Assembly (NCBI GenBank): GCA_004298045.1
Contig: SCRM01000019.1
Span: forward strand, 203,195 to 267,194
Direction of reading: 5' to 3'
DNA: 64,000 nt
Source of the DNA: Rhodanobacter sp.
GTDB taxonomy: Bacteria; Pseudomonadota; Gammaproteobacteria; Xanthomonadales; Rhodanobacteraceae
Shown here: piece by piece, positions 21,006 to 28,754 of the stretch
Position numbering within the stretch: the first letter of the stretch is position 1
Layout of the letters: every line of letters begins with the position of its first letter
Made by a program: the position numbers and the translations under genes
Notes under the pieces: model-generated
The model's database searches: none
What the model was told of the DNA's origin: nothing
The model's input: only the letters and a program-made list of their open reading frames with translations

Positions 21006-22394
21006 TCAGGCGGCGGCCGGGAGCTGGCGCTGCAACGGGACCTTGGCCAGCAGCGCAGTCAGTTCGCGCACATCACGGGCATCCAGCTCATGCACGGTGC
21101 GGGCGATCTGCGCCGCCAGCCCGTCGCCGGTGAAGGGCGCGACCAGCCGCAGAAATTTTTCGCTGGCGCCGGCCCAATCCAGCGGCTGCGAGGTGAACCC
21201 CTTGTAGGCCGCGGCGGTGGCTGAAAACACCTTGCCGTCGTTGAGTTCCACCTCCACCCGGCTGGGCATTTCCTGCGGGAAACGGGCGGTGAAACCGGCA
21301 TCGGGCGCCACGGTGATTTTCTGCAGCAAGGCCTGCACATCGGCGCTGACGATGCGCGCGGCAGCGTACTGGGCCGGTTGCACTTCGCCATCCAGCAGGG
21401 CCACCGCCACCATGTACGGCAGCGAGTGGTCGGCCTCTTCCTTGCTGCGGATATGCCGTTTGTCGCCCTCCTCGCCGCCGCCGATGATGTCGTAGGCAAC
21501 CTGGAAGGTGGCGATGCGCACCGCGCGGATCGCGTCGGCGCGGAAGCCGGGGCGAGTGGCGATGTCGATCGCGGCATCGATGGACGATTGCGAGTGGATC
21601 TCCGCATTGTGCTTCTTGATGATGGTGCGCAGGACGCTTTCCAGATCCTCATGCGACCAGTCGATGGTGAACGGGCCGGTGATGGTTTCCTTCAGCCCCT
21701 TGTTGCCTTCGAACACCTGCTCGGGGCCGGTGATGCCCACGCTGGCCAGCAGCGCCGCGTGCGTGCCCTCCTTGCCGACCTGCGGATAGGCCAGGCCTTT
21801 CCAGTTCGACAGATTGCCGGTGCGGGTGACGCGCAAGGCATTGTTGGCGGTGCCGGAAATGGCGATCGCGTTGGCGGTCTTGGCGACATCCAGGCCCATC
21901 ACCTTGGCCACGCCGGCCGCCACCGCGTACGCGCCTTGCACGGTGTGGTCGAAACCCTTGGCGCGTACCGGCGCTACGTCGGACAGCCGCGTCTGCACCT
22001 GGTAGGCGACCGCCACGGCGGTGAGGAAATCCTTGCCGCTCGCGTTGACGCTCTCCGCCGCCGCCAGCACCGCGCCGATGTTGTCCGACGGATGGCAGGT
22101 TTCGCCGGGGGCGAGGTAGCTGTCCATGAAATCGAGATAGCGGCTGAGGCCGATGTTGTAGAACGCCGCCCGGTCCGGCGCCGAACTGCCGCCGCCAATC
22201 AGCGTGGAGGCGCCGTTGCCGCCGAGCGATTCGGTGAGTTTGCGGATCGCCCGCATGGATGGTGCGTCGAGCGCGCCGATGGCGACGCCGAGTGTGTCGA
22301 GGATGCGGATCTTGATTTGTTCCACCGCCGGCGCACTGATTTGCGCGTATTGGGCACCGTGGACAAAAGCCGCCAGTTGCTGGACTTCAGTCAT
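21006..22394 (-). CDS. MmgE/PrpD family protein
   Basis: Member of the 2-methylcitrate dehydratase superfamily, 462 residues, helical N-terminal domain followed by an alpha/beta lid. Recognisable stretches are IRILDTLGVAIGALD, SYLAPGETCHPSDNIG, the GLAYPQVGKEGTHAALLA region and PSRVEVELNDG. The family includes dehydratases, decarboxylases and epimerases, so the substrate cannot be named. It heads a two-gene operon with the ComA-like gene. The start at 22394 has GGGAGGT upstream. No methylcitrate-cycle genes are nearby, which argues against PrpD itself. Confidence 0.82.
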   Translation of the reverse strand: MTEVQQLAAFVHGAQYAQISAPAVEQIKIRILDTLGVAIGALDAPSMRAIRKLTESLGGNGASTLIGGGSSAPDRAAFYNIGLSRYLDFMDSYLAPGETCHPSDNIGAVLAAAESVNASGKDFLTAVAVAYQVQTRLSDVAPVRAKGFDHTVQGAYAVAAGVAKVMGLDVAKTANAIAISGTANNALRVTRTGNLSNWKGLAYPQVGKEGTHAALLASVGITGPEQVFEGNKGLKETITGPFTIDWSHEDLESVLRTIIKKHNAEIHSQSSIDAAIDIATRPGFRADAIRAVRIATFQVAYDIIGGGEEGDKRHIRSKEEADHSLPYMVAVALLDGEVQPAQYAAARIVSADVQALLQKITVAPDAGFTARFPQEMPSRVEVELNDGKVFSATAAAYKGFTSQPLDWAGASEKFLRLVAPFTGDGLAAQIARTVHELDARDVRELTALLAKVPLQRQLPAAA

Positions 22395-22467
22395 GGTCAG
22401 AGACCTCCCTGACTGGAAGGCGCATCGGCACGCCAGCGCAAACCGCGCACGCGAAAACGCATGACTC

Positions 22468-22502
22468 GTTGGCGCGCCAACACGAATGATTCGCGTTCGT
22501 GT
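22468..22502. promoter_or_regulatory. Nested palindromes upstream of the MmgE/PrpD operon
   Basis: GTTGGCGCGCCAAC (22468-22481) is a perfect 14-bp palindrome. It is followed at once by ACACGAA...TTCGTGT arms (22480-22502) with a 9-base spacer. They lie 74-108 bases upstream of the minus-strand start and look like operator sequences; the bound protein is unknown. Confidence 0.4.
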
Positions 22503-22694
22503 AGAGTAGGCCCGCCATGCATGGACGGTGCTGATCTGGGTCAGCCATCCGCCAAAACCGATTGTGTCTCCCCGTCATGCAGCCTCCGGCTCGATGGCCT
22601 TCCGGCGGGCCCAAGTTGCGGCGGTCAGCTTGGCCTCGCCACCCTTCGATCGATGGGTGCATCAGCCGCATTTGCAAAAGCGGGGGCTGCTTTC

Positions 22695-22710
22695 ATACCC
22701 CTAGGGGTGT
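22695..22710. promoter_or_regulatory. CsoR/CstR-type operator ahead of psiE-dsrE-tsdBA
   Basis: ATACCCCTAGGGGTGT: arms ATACCC and GGGTgT (one mismatch) around a 4-base centre, containing the perfect palindrome ACCCCTAGGGGT. Its architecture matches that of the sites at 36877 and 42181. It sits 307 bases upstream of psiE inside an otherwise gene-free stretch (22395-23016). A CsoR-family repressor is encoded at 27490. Confidence 0.65.
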
Positions 22711-23016
22711 GTGATACCTTCGAAACGTACGCGTGCTGCGCTTCCCGCGCAGTCTCGGCTGCGGTCAGCTCCGAAGGGGGGGCTTTGGCCTCGAACCACC
22801 AGATACATTGGTATGCCTACGCGGCCATCCGTGACCGCGAAACCGCGCTGACGCCGCCGTCATCGGCGGTCACCGGGCATGCGCGCGCCGACGTGCCGCA
22901 ACCCACCGGCCGCCGCCATATCGCGCCGGCTTTCCGCCTCGGAATCCGTGCCGTCGGTTACATGCTGCATGGCATGGGGCCGTATCGATTCGATCCGCAA
23001 GCCACGGAGAACACCG

Positions 23017-23445
23017 ATGCCAGAGCTCCCGGTTCCCGCCATCAAGCGCCACGGCCGGCACATGTTTGCCGCCATCGAATATGCCGGCCTGCTGCTGGTG
23101 CTGATGGCCACGGTGGTGGCCACGGCGCAGGAAGTGCGCTCGATGATGAACAGCGCCAGCGTGTCGGTGACCGACCTGCTGCTGCTCTTCATCTACCTCG
23201 AGATCGTGACCATGAGTGGCGTGTACTGGCGCACGGGCCGGCTGCCGGTGCGGATGCCGCTGTATGTCGCGATGGTCGCGCTGGCGCGGCACATGATGCT
23301 CGACTCCACCGAACTGACCTCGCTCGACACCCTCGCCGAGGCGGGGGCGATCCTGCTGCTGGGTGTCGCCGTGCTGCTGGTCCGGTACGGCCACACCCGC
23401 TATCCCTACCTCGACGAGAACGGCCATTCCCGCACCATCAGTTGA
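23017..23445 (+). CDS. PsiE family membrane protein
   Basis: Small integral membrane protein of the phosphate-starvation-inducible E family, 142 residues, about four transmembrane helices. Typical segments are EYAGLLLVLMATVV, LLLLFIYLEIVTM and ARHMMLDSTELTSLDTL. Biochemical role unknown. The start at 23017 (MPELPVPAIKRHG) has GGAG 8 bases upstream. It is the first gene of a run psiE-dsrE-tsdB-tsdA on the plus strand, which suggests a link to sulfur metabolism here rather than to phosphate. Confidence 0.8.
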   Translation: MPELPVPAIKRHGRHMFAAIEYAGLLLVLMATVVATAQEVRSMMNSASVSVTDLLLLFIYLEIVTMSGVYWRTGRLPVRMPLYVAMVALARHMMLDSTELTSLDTLAEAGAILLLGVAVLLVRYGHTRYPYLDENGHSRTIS

Positions 23446-23513
23446 TGCGCGCATGACCATCCGCGTGCCGTAGCTGTTGCCGTACCACCTTTCGATTCCC
23501 GTGGAGAAATGCC

Positions 23514-24107
23514 ATGCACCATGCCCCATCCACCCTGGCCCTGCTCGGACTGCTTGCCCTCGGCCTGTCGTTCGGCGCCGCCGCGGCCAGCACCGCGACG
23601 ACGGCCACCGCCGACAACGCCAACACGGCCGGCTGGCACACCGGCGTCATCACCAGCGGCGGGGAAATCCACCCGGTACCCAAGGGCTCGTCGTACATGC
23701 CCGATCCGAAGGCCACCTACAAGGTGGTGTTCGCCATGACCCGCGGCAGCGACGACCCGACCAAGGTCAGTCCCGCCGTCGAACGCGTGGCGCGTGCGGT
23801 CAACCTGTTCACCGCGGCCGGGGTACCGCTGAAGAACCTGCACTTTGTCGCGATCGCCTATGGCGCGGCGACGCCGGCGATGCTCGACGACAAGCATTAC
23901 GAGGATACGTATCTGGTGCACAACCCGAACCTGCCGATCATCCGTGAGCTGCGCAAGGCCGGGGTGGACATCGTGGTGTGCGGCCAAGCGGTGGCGGAGT
24001 ACAAATACCACTTCGACTGGATGGACCACGACGTTCCCGTGGCCCTGTCCGGCGTGACCACGATCACCGAGATGCAACTCAAGGGTTACGCCTTGATGCA
24101 ACTGTGA
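23514..24107 (+). CDS. Periplasmic DsrE-family protein
   Basis: DsrE/F-fold sulfur-relay protein, 197 residues, with a clear signal peptide (MHHAPSTLALLGLLALGLSF). The mature part contains YKVVFAMTRG, the NLHFVAIAYG strand and a single conserved cysteine in DIVVCGQAVAEY, the expected persulfide carrier. A close paralogue with the same VCGQAV motif is at 40381-40953. It lies 68 bases after psiE and 80 bases before tsdB. Likely role: binding sulfane sulfur in the periplasm. Partner unknown. Confidence 0.8.
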   Translation: MHHAPSTLALLGLLALGLSFGAAAASTATTATADNANTAGWHTGVITSGGEIHPVPKGSSYMPDPKATYKVVFAMTRGSDDPTKVSPAVERVARAVNLFTAAGVPLKNLHFVAIAYGAATPAMLDDKHYEDTYLVHNPNLPIIRELRKAGVDIVVCGQAVAEYKYHFDWMDHDVPVALSGVTTITEMQLKGYALMQL

Positions 24108-24187
24108 GCAGGCAACGGCTCCGACACTGATCCGCGCCCGCCTGCCCGGCGTGGCGTACGCGGAGGTTCTTCAGGGAAGCGCGCTCG

Positions 24188-24856
24188 ATGCATATTCGCA
24201 ACCGGCGGTTGATCTTCGGCGCATCGATGGTGCTGTGCACCGCCGCAGCGGGCGCCGCCACGCCCGACGCCGCGCACATTGCCGCGGCGGGAAACGGGCG
24301 CGGCGCGCCGCCCTGTGCAAGCTGCCACGGCGTTGCCGGCGATGGCCAGGCCGCCGCCGGCTTTCCGCGCCTGGCGCACCTCGATGCCGGTTACCTGCAG
24401 CGCCAGCTCGACAATTTCGCCGACGGCTCGCGCGCCAACGCGACGATGGCACCGATCGCGAAATCGCTCACCGCGGCCGAGCGCCAAGCGTTGGCCGCCT
24501 ATTACGCCGGCATGCCGCTGCCTGCCGCGACGCAGCCGCCAGTCGCCGACAGCGGCAGCGATCGCGCCCGCGGCGAACAACTGGCGACCCGCGGCAGGTG
24601 GAGCCAGCAGGTTCCCGGTTGCGTGCAGTGCCACGGTCCGCAAGGCGTGGGAGTCGGCGCGCATTTCCCGCCGTTGGCCGGCCAGTCGGCGCTCTACATC
24701 GCCAACCAGTTGCGTGCCTGGCGCAGCGGCACGCGCAGGAACGATCCGCTGGGGTTGATGCAGCACGTCGCGTCCGCGCTCGACGACGCGGACATCCGGG
24801 CCGTGTCCACGTGGTTTGCCGCACAACCGGCAGGCGGCAAGGGAGGCAAGCCATGA
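24188..24856 (+). CDS. tsdB: Diheme cytochrome c, TsdB/c4-like
   Basis: Periplasmic electron carrier, 222 residues with a signal peptide. Two heme c sites are present: CASCHG in the first half and CVQCHG in the second, each followed by a distal Met region, giving the c4-type two-domain layout. It overlaps tsdA by 4 bases (ATGA). In other sulfur oxidisers TsdB accepts electrons from TsdA, so the pairing gives the name. The start is at 24188, with AGGGAAG upstream at a slightly long distance. Confidence 0.78.
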   Translation: MHIRNRRLIFGASMVLCTAAAGAATPDAAHIAAAGNGRGAPPCASCHGVAGDGQAAAGFPRLAHLDAGYLQRQLDNFADGSRANATMAPIAKSLTAAERQALAAYYAGMPLPAATQPPVADSGSDRARGEQLATRGRWSQQVPGCVQCHGPQGVGVGAHFPPLAGQSALYIANQLRAWRSGTRRNDPLGLMQHVASALDDADIRAVSTWFAAQPAGGKGGKP

Positions 24857-25794
24857 AACCCGCACCCCGCATCGCGCTCATCGCGCTGGCCATGGTGATC
24901 GTGCCGTGGGCGGCGCGCTCCAGTGGACAGGCATCCCGCACGACCGCCGCCCCCGCCGCAACCAAGCCGGCAGCTGCGGCGCTGCCCGCCTTCACCCCAC
25001 CACCCGACTCGGCGATCCCGGACGATCCGTTCGGGGCCTTGGTACGCGAAGGCCGCGACATTTTCCTGGACACGCCCGGCCACGCCAAACCCTACGTCGG
25101 CAACGGCCTCAGTTGCAGCAATTGCCACCTCGATGCCGGGCGGCGCGCCAACTCGGCGCCGATGTGGGCGGCCTATGTGCGCTACCCCCGCTATCGCGCC
25201 AAGAACGGCAAAGTCAACACCTTTGCCGACCGCCTGCGCGGGTGCTTCCAGTTCAGCATGAACGGCAAGGCGCCGGCGGCGGACAGCGACGTCATCCGGG
25301 CGCTGACCGCGTATTCGTACTGGCTGGCGACCGGTGCGCCCACCGGCAAGAACCTCGCCGGCTACGGCTACCCCAAGGAAGGCTTCACGTCGCCCCTGCC
25401 GCCCAGCTATGCGCGCGGGCAACAGGTCTACGCGAGCCACTGCGCGCTGTGCCACGGAACGAACGGCGAGGGCCAGCAGGTGGCCGGCAAGTTCGTGTTC
25501 CCGCCGCTGTGGGGGCCGCAGTCGTTCAACTGGGGCGCCGGGATGGGCAACATCGACAACGCGGCCGCGTTCATCAAGGCCAACATGCCCTTCAGTCGCG
25601 GCGACACGTTGACCGACCAGGACGCCTGGGACGTGGCGATGTTCATGGACGCGCACGAGCGTCCACAGGATCCGCGCTTCAAGGACAGCGTCGCCGCCAC
25701 CCGCAAGCAGCACCACGACAGCAAGTGGTCGCTCTACGGCACCGAAGTCAACGGCCGCCTGGTCGGAACCGGCACGCCGCCGCGCGGCCGATAA
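24853..25794 (+). CDS. tsdA: Thiosulfate dehydrogenase (tetrathionate-forming)
   Basis: Joins two thiosulfates to tetrathionate in the periplasm. The product is 313 residues with a signal peptide. Heme 1 is bound at CSNCHL, heme 2 at CALCHG. The unusual distal Cys ligand of heme 1 corresponds to the Cys in RLRGCFQFSMNGK, a TsdA hallmark, and NTFADRL and LTAYSYWLATG also fit. It is translationally coupled to tsdB. With SoxXA missing from the window, this may be the main thiosulfate-consuming enzyme encoded here. Confidence 0.82.
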   Translation: MKPAPRIALIALAMVIVPWAARSSGQASRTTAAPAATKPAAAALPAFTPPPDSAIPDDPFGALVREGRDIFLDTPGHAKPYVGNGLSCSNCHLDAGRRANSAPMWAAYVRYPRYRAKNGKVNTFADRLRGCFQFSMNGKAPAADSDVIRALTAYSYWLATGAPTGKNLAGYGYPKEGFTSPLPPSYARGQQVYASHCALCHGTNGEGQQVAGKFVFPPLWGPQSFNWGAGMGNIDNAAAFIKANMPFSRGDTLTDQDAWDVAMFMDAHERPQDPRFKDSVAATRKQHHDSKWSLYGTEVNGRLVGTGTPPRGR

Positions 25795-25886
25795 TGGCAC
25801 GCGGCGGCACGGGAACACGCCGCGCCGCGGCGCCCGCACGCCAGTCTGCCGCGATGGATCGCAGCAGACGTGCCGTGTCGAACCGG

Positions 25887-27203
25887 CTACTTCCAGTCGT
25901 ACTGGATGCCCAACGAGTCCTCGCGCATCGAGATCCTCTCGGTGCCGGCAGGCATGCCACCCATGAACACCGGCAGGATCGACGCGCCGGAGACGCTGTG
26001 CGAGAACGCGTGCATGTAGGCCATGGTCAGCTCACCGCCCGAGGCCAGCTTGTGCGTAAAGCCGAGCGTCGCGTGGTTGGTGACCACGCCCGGCGCGAGG
26101 ATGTTGAAGGTGACGTCGCTGCCGCGGATCGGGTTGTCGGTGTGGTTGTAGCCGGCCCGCCAGGTCCAGCGCTCCGCACCCGCCCACTCCACGCCGAGTT
26201 TCCACACGTTGACGTCCTGCCAGCCGAACCCGGGCCCATTGGTCGATCCAAGCTGCGTCGGCCGGAGGCTGGTGTCGCCCACCGAATGCACGTCGCTGTA
26301 GTTGATGCGCATGTAGTCGAGCGCCAGCGTCACGTCATGCCATGCCGTCCAGGCCACGCCGGCACCGTAGTTGCTCGGGATATCGAAGCGGCCACGTTCG
26401 GCAAACAGGCCCGAGTAATCGGAGAAGCGGCTCATGTGCACCTTCATCGCGTAGGTTGCGCCCACCGCGAAGTCGTCGCCCACCCGCGCGTAGTAACCGA
26501 GGCGCAGGCCGCCGCCGGTCGAGGAGTCACGCCCGTTGTCGGTGACCTTGGCGGGATCGGCGGACAACCCCGGCGTGCCCGCGAACGCCTGCAGGCCGAA
26601 TGCCTTGAAGCTCTGGTACACGAACAGCGGCGTGACGCCGATCGACTGGCGTGGCGTGAACGCGTAGGCGACGGTCGGCGCGACGACCAGTTGCATCAGG
26701 TCGACGCCGAGGCTGCCCTGCCCGCACAGCATGTTGGCGGGCCCCCTGCCGCAGTTGAAGTTGGCGCCGGGGTAATCGGTATCCATGCCGCCGTTGCCGT
26801 ACACCGTGACGCCCAGCGCAAGCTGGTCGCTCAGCATGTGGTTGTAGCCGAACTCGGGAATGCCGAACCAGTCACGGTTGCTCGACACCGAACCATCGAG
26901 TCCGGGGCCGAGGCCGCTGCGCGAGGCGGAACGCCGCGGAGTGAACGCGGTGAGCCCCAGCTCGAGCCGGTTGCCGGCGAACGCCATCGTCGCCGGATTG
27001 TTGGCCCCGCCGAAGGCGTTGTCGGTGAATGCCAGCGAAGCCCCGCCGCGACCCGATGCCTGCATGCCATAGCCATGGGTGAAATAGCCGTCCGTGGCAC
27101 ACGCCCCGGAAGCCACGCCCGCCAGTGCAAGCAGCCATATGCTGCGGCGAAAGGTCGCGCGATGGACGGCTGAACGGAAACGTGCGGAATACTGCGATTG
27201 CAT
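25887..27203 (-). CDS. FadL/OmpP1/TodX-family outer-membrane channel
   Basis: Outer-membrane beta-barrel for hydrophobic molecules, 438 residues with a signal peptide. N-terminal GYFTHGYGMQASGRGGA and the NPATMAFAGNRLELGL segment are typical of FadL proteins; the remainder is alternating beta strands ending in YDWK. The start MQSQYSARFRSA at 27203 has GGGGAC upstream. It is convergent with tsdA. In this setting uptake of hydrophobic sulfur species is conceivable, but that is inference; long-chain lipids are the classical substrates. Confidence 0.82.
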   Translation of the reverse strand: MQSQYSARFRSAVHRATFRRSIWLLALAGVASGACATDGYFTHGYGMQASGRGGASLAFTDNAFGGANNPATMAFAGNRLELGLTAFTPRRSASRSGLGPGLDGSVSSNRDWFGIPEFGYNHMLSDQLALGVTVYGNGGMDTDYPGANFNCGRGPANMLCGQGSLGVDLMQLVVAPTVAYAFTPRQSIGVTPLFVYQSFKAFGLQAFAGTPGLSADPAKVTDNGRDSSTGGGLRLGYYARVGDDFAVGATYAMKVHMSRFSDYSGLFAERGRFDIPSNYGAGVAWTAWHDVTLALDYMRINYSDVHSVGDTSLRPTQLGSTNGPGFGWQDVNVWKLGVEWAGAERWTWRAGYNHTDNPIRGSDVTFNILAPGVVTNHATLGFTHKLASGGELTMAYMHAFSHSVSGASILPVFMGGMPAGTERISMREDSLGIQYDWK

Positions 27204-27489
27204 GATGGTGTCCCCTTCATCGATTCGTGGAACGGCGCGAAAACATTGGCCCTGCAGGCCTGCAAGCCCTGCTGCGACGTGCGATACCCGCGGCCGTTTC
27301 GCCCCTGCCACGGTTTTTCCCCTCCCGCATGGCGCCCCCTGCACCATCGGGTTCAACGCATCACGCCACCCGGTGCGGACGCCCTTCAGGTTCGGGCACC
27401 AGTACCGACTCGCTCCGTGAGAGAATGTGACGTCGATTCGTACGCACTGGCGTGCGGACCATCCATCGGAAATCAGGTTGGAGGCATCC

Positions 27490-27759
27490 ATGCAGGAGAT
27501 CAGCGAAAGCCGCAAGAAGGTCGCGCTGCGTCTTGCGCGCGTCGAAGGCCAACTGCGCGGCATCAAGGGGCTGGTCGAAGGCGGTGCCGAGTGCGAAGAC
27601 ATCGCGACGCAGATGACTGCGGCGCGGCGTGCGCTGGATCGCGCCTTCTACGAGATGCTGGCGTGCAGCCTGCTGCGCCACGTCGACGAGGAACCGAGTC
27701 CGGCGGCCGTCCGCGAGTCGACCAACGAACTCATGCGCCTGCTGGTGAAATTCGCCTGA
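27490..27759 (+). CDS. CsoR/CstR-family repressor
   Basis: All-helical tetrameric repressor of the DUF156 family, 89 residues. The DNA-contact region ARVEGQLRGIKGLVE and the QMTAARRALD helix are typical. Cysteines are at 35 (AECEDIA) and 59 (LACSLL). C35 matches the invariant Cys. The second lies one position before the metal-binding His of CsoR, that His is Ser, and the later Cys position is His. Copper and formaldehyde sites therefore look incomplete, and a persulfide-type (sulfane sulfur) sensor is plausible. The start at 27490 has GGAGG upstream. Three candidate operators are in the window. Confidence 0.85.
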   Translation: MQEISESRKKVALRLARVEGQLRGIKGLVEGGAECEDIATQMTAARRALDRAFYEMLACSLLRHVDEEPSPAAVRESTNELMRLLVKFA

Positions 27760-27767
27760 GCTGCGCT

Positions 27768-28754
27768 TCATGGCTTGCCCTGCTTGAGCCACTCCTGCTC
27801 CATCTGCAGGTAGGTCGAGTTGGCGTTCAGGCGGTTGGCGGCATCGAAGGTCGGCACGCCCTTGAAGCGTGACCAGTCGGTGTGTGCATAGGCGTCGTCG
27901 AAGCTCTCCCAATTGCGCACCGCCTTGCCCATCTGCTCGCGCAGGTAGGCGATGTAGTCGCGGGTGAATTGCGCATCCTGGCGCGGATCGGTGGACGCCG
28001 GGCCATGCCCCGGCACCATCACGCGCGGATGCAAGGCCAGCACCTCGTCGATGGCGACGAGCCAGTGCCGCGTGTCCGAATCCGGGCCGATGAACGGCGC
28101 GCGGCCGGCATAGATCACGTCGCCGGAGTACAGCACGTTGTCGGGTTCGACCAGCAGGCCGAGGTCTTCGGGTGAATGCGCCGGCCCGAAACGATGCAGC
28201 GACAGCGTGACCGCACCCATCTTGAACGACTCGTTGTGGTCGATCCAGCGGTCGGGCAACGGCGGCTTGAAATCGGCGCCGAGGTACTTGCCGATCAGCG
28301 CGCGGCGTTCGGTGACCCGCTGCAACGCCGCCTCGGAGCCGAGATAGGCCTTGGCGCGCACGTCCGCCCACACTTTGGCGCCCACCGCGCGCAGCGCCGG
28401 TATGCCGTAGAAATGGTCGGCGTGGTAGTGGCTGATGACCACCAGCTTGATCGGTTGCGAGGTGCGCTGGCGGATCTCCGCAATCAGCCGGTCGGCGAGC
28501 GACGGCGAGCCCAGCGAATCGAACACGATCACGCCATCACCGGTGATCACGAAACCGGCGTTGGCAATGAAGCCCTGGTTCTCGCGCGTCGCCGCATCCA
28601 GCCGGCCTTCCACGTAGTACGTGTGCGGGCCGACCTGGTGCACCGGCATGTCGATGTCGGTGGGCGCCCAGTCGCCCGCGTGCACCGGCAGGACCGCAGC
28701 CACCAGCAAGGCGAGGCACCATGCCATGAGCCTGCCGGGGCTGCGCCGCGTCAT
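27768..28754 (-). CDS. soxH: SoxH-like metallo-beta-lactamase-fold hydrolase
   Basis: Periplasmic metallohydrolase, 328 residues with a signal peptide (LMAWCLALLVAAVLP). The zinc motif is SHYHADHFYG; later ligands are in GPAHSPEDL, YSGDVI and VPGHGP. Family members near sox clusters are called SoxH or quinoprotein-relay metallohydrolases; their substrate is uncertain. It overlaps soxB by 4 bases (ATGA), so the pairing is firm. Its end is 8 bases from the convergent CsoR-type gene. Confidence 0.78.
   Translation of the reverse strand: MTRRSPGRLMAWCLALLVAAVLPVHAGDWAPTDIDMPVHQVGPHTYYVEGRLDAATRENQGFIANAGFVITGDGVIVFDSLGSPSLADRLIAEIRQRTSQPIKLVVISHYHADHFYGIPALRAVGAKVWADVRAKAYLGSEAALQRVTERRALIGKYLGADFKPPLPDRWIDHNESFKMGAVTLSLHRFGPAHSPEDLGLLVEPDNVLYSGDVIYAGRAPFIGPDSDTRHWLVAIDEVLALHPRVMVPGHGPASTDPRQDAQFTRDYIAYLREQMGKAVRNWESFDDAYAHTDWSRFKGVPTFDAANRLNANSTYLQMEQEWLKQGKP

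Noticed and set aside
22461..23016. Long plus-strand open frame upstream of and overlapping psiE
   Set aside because: No recognisable protein, contains the operator palindrome, and runs out of frame through psiE; it is a GC-rich chance frame.
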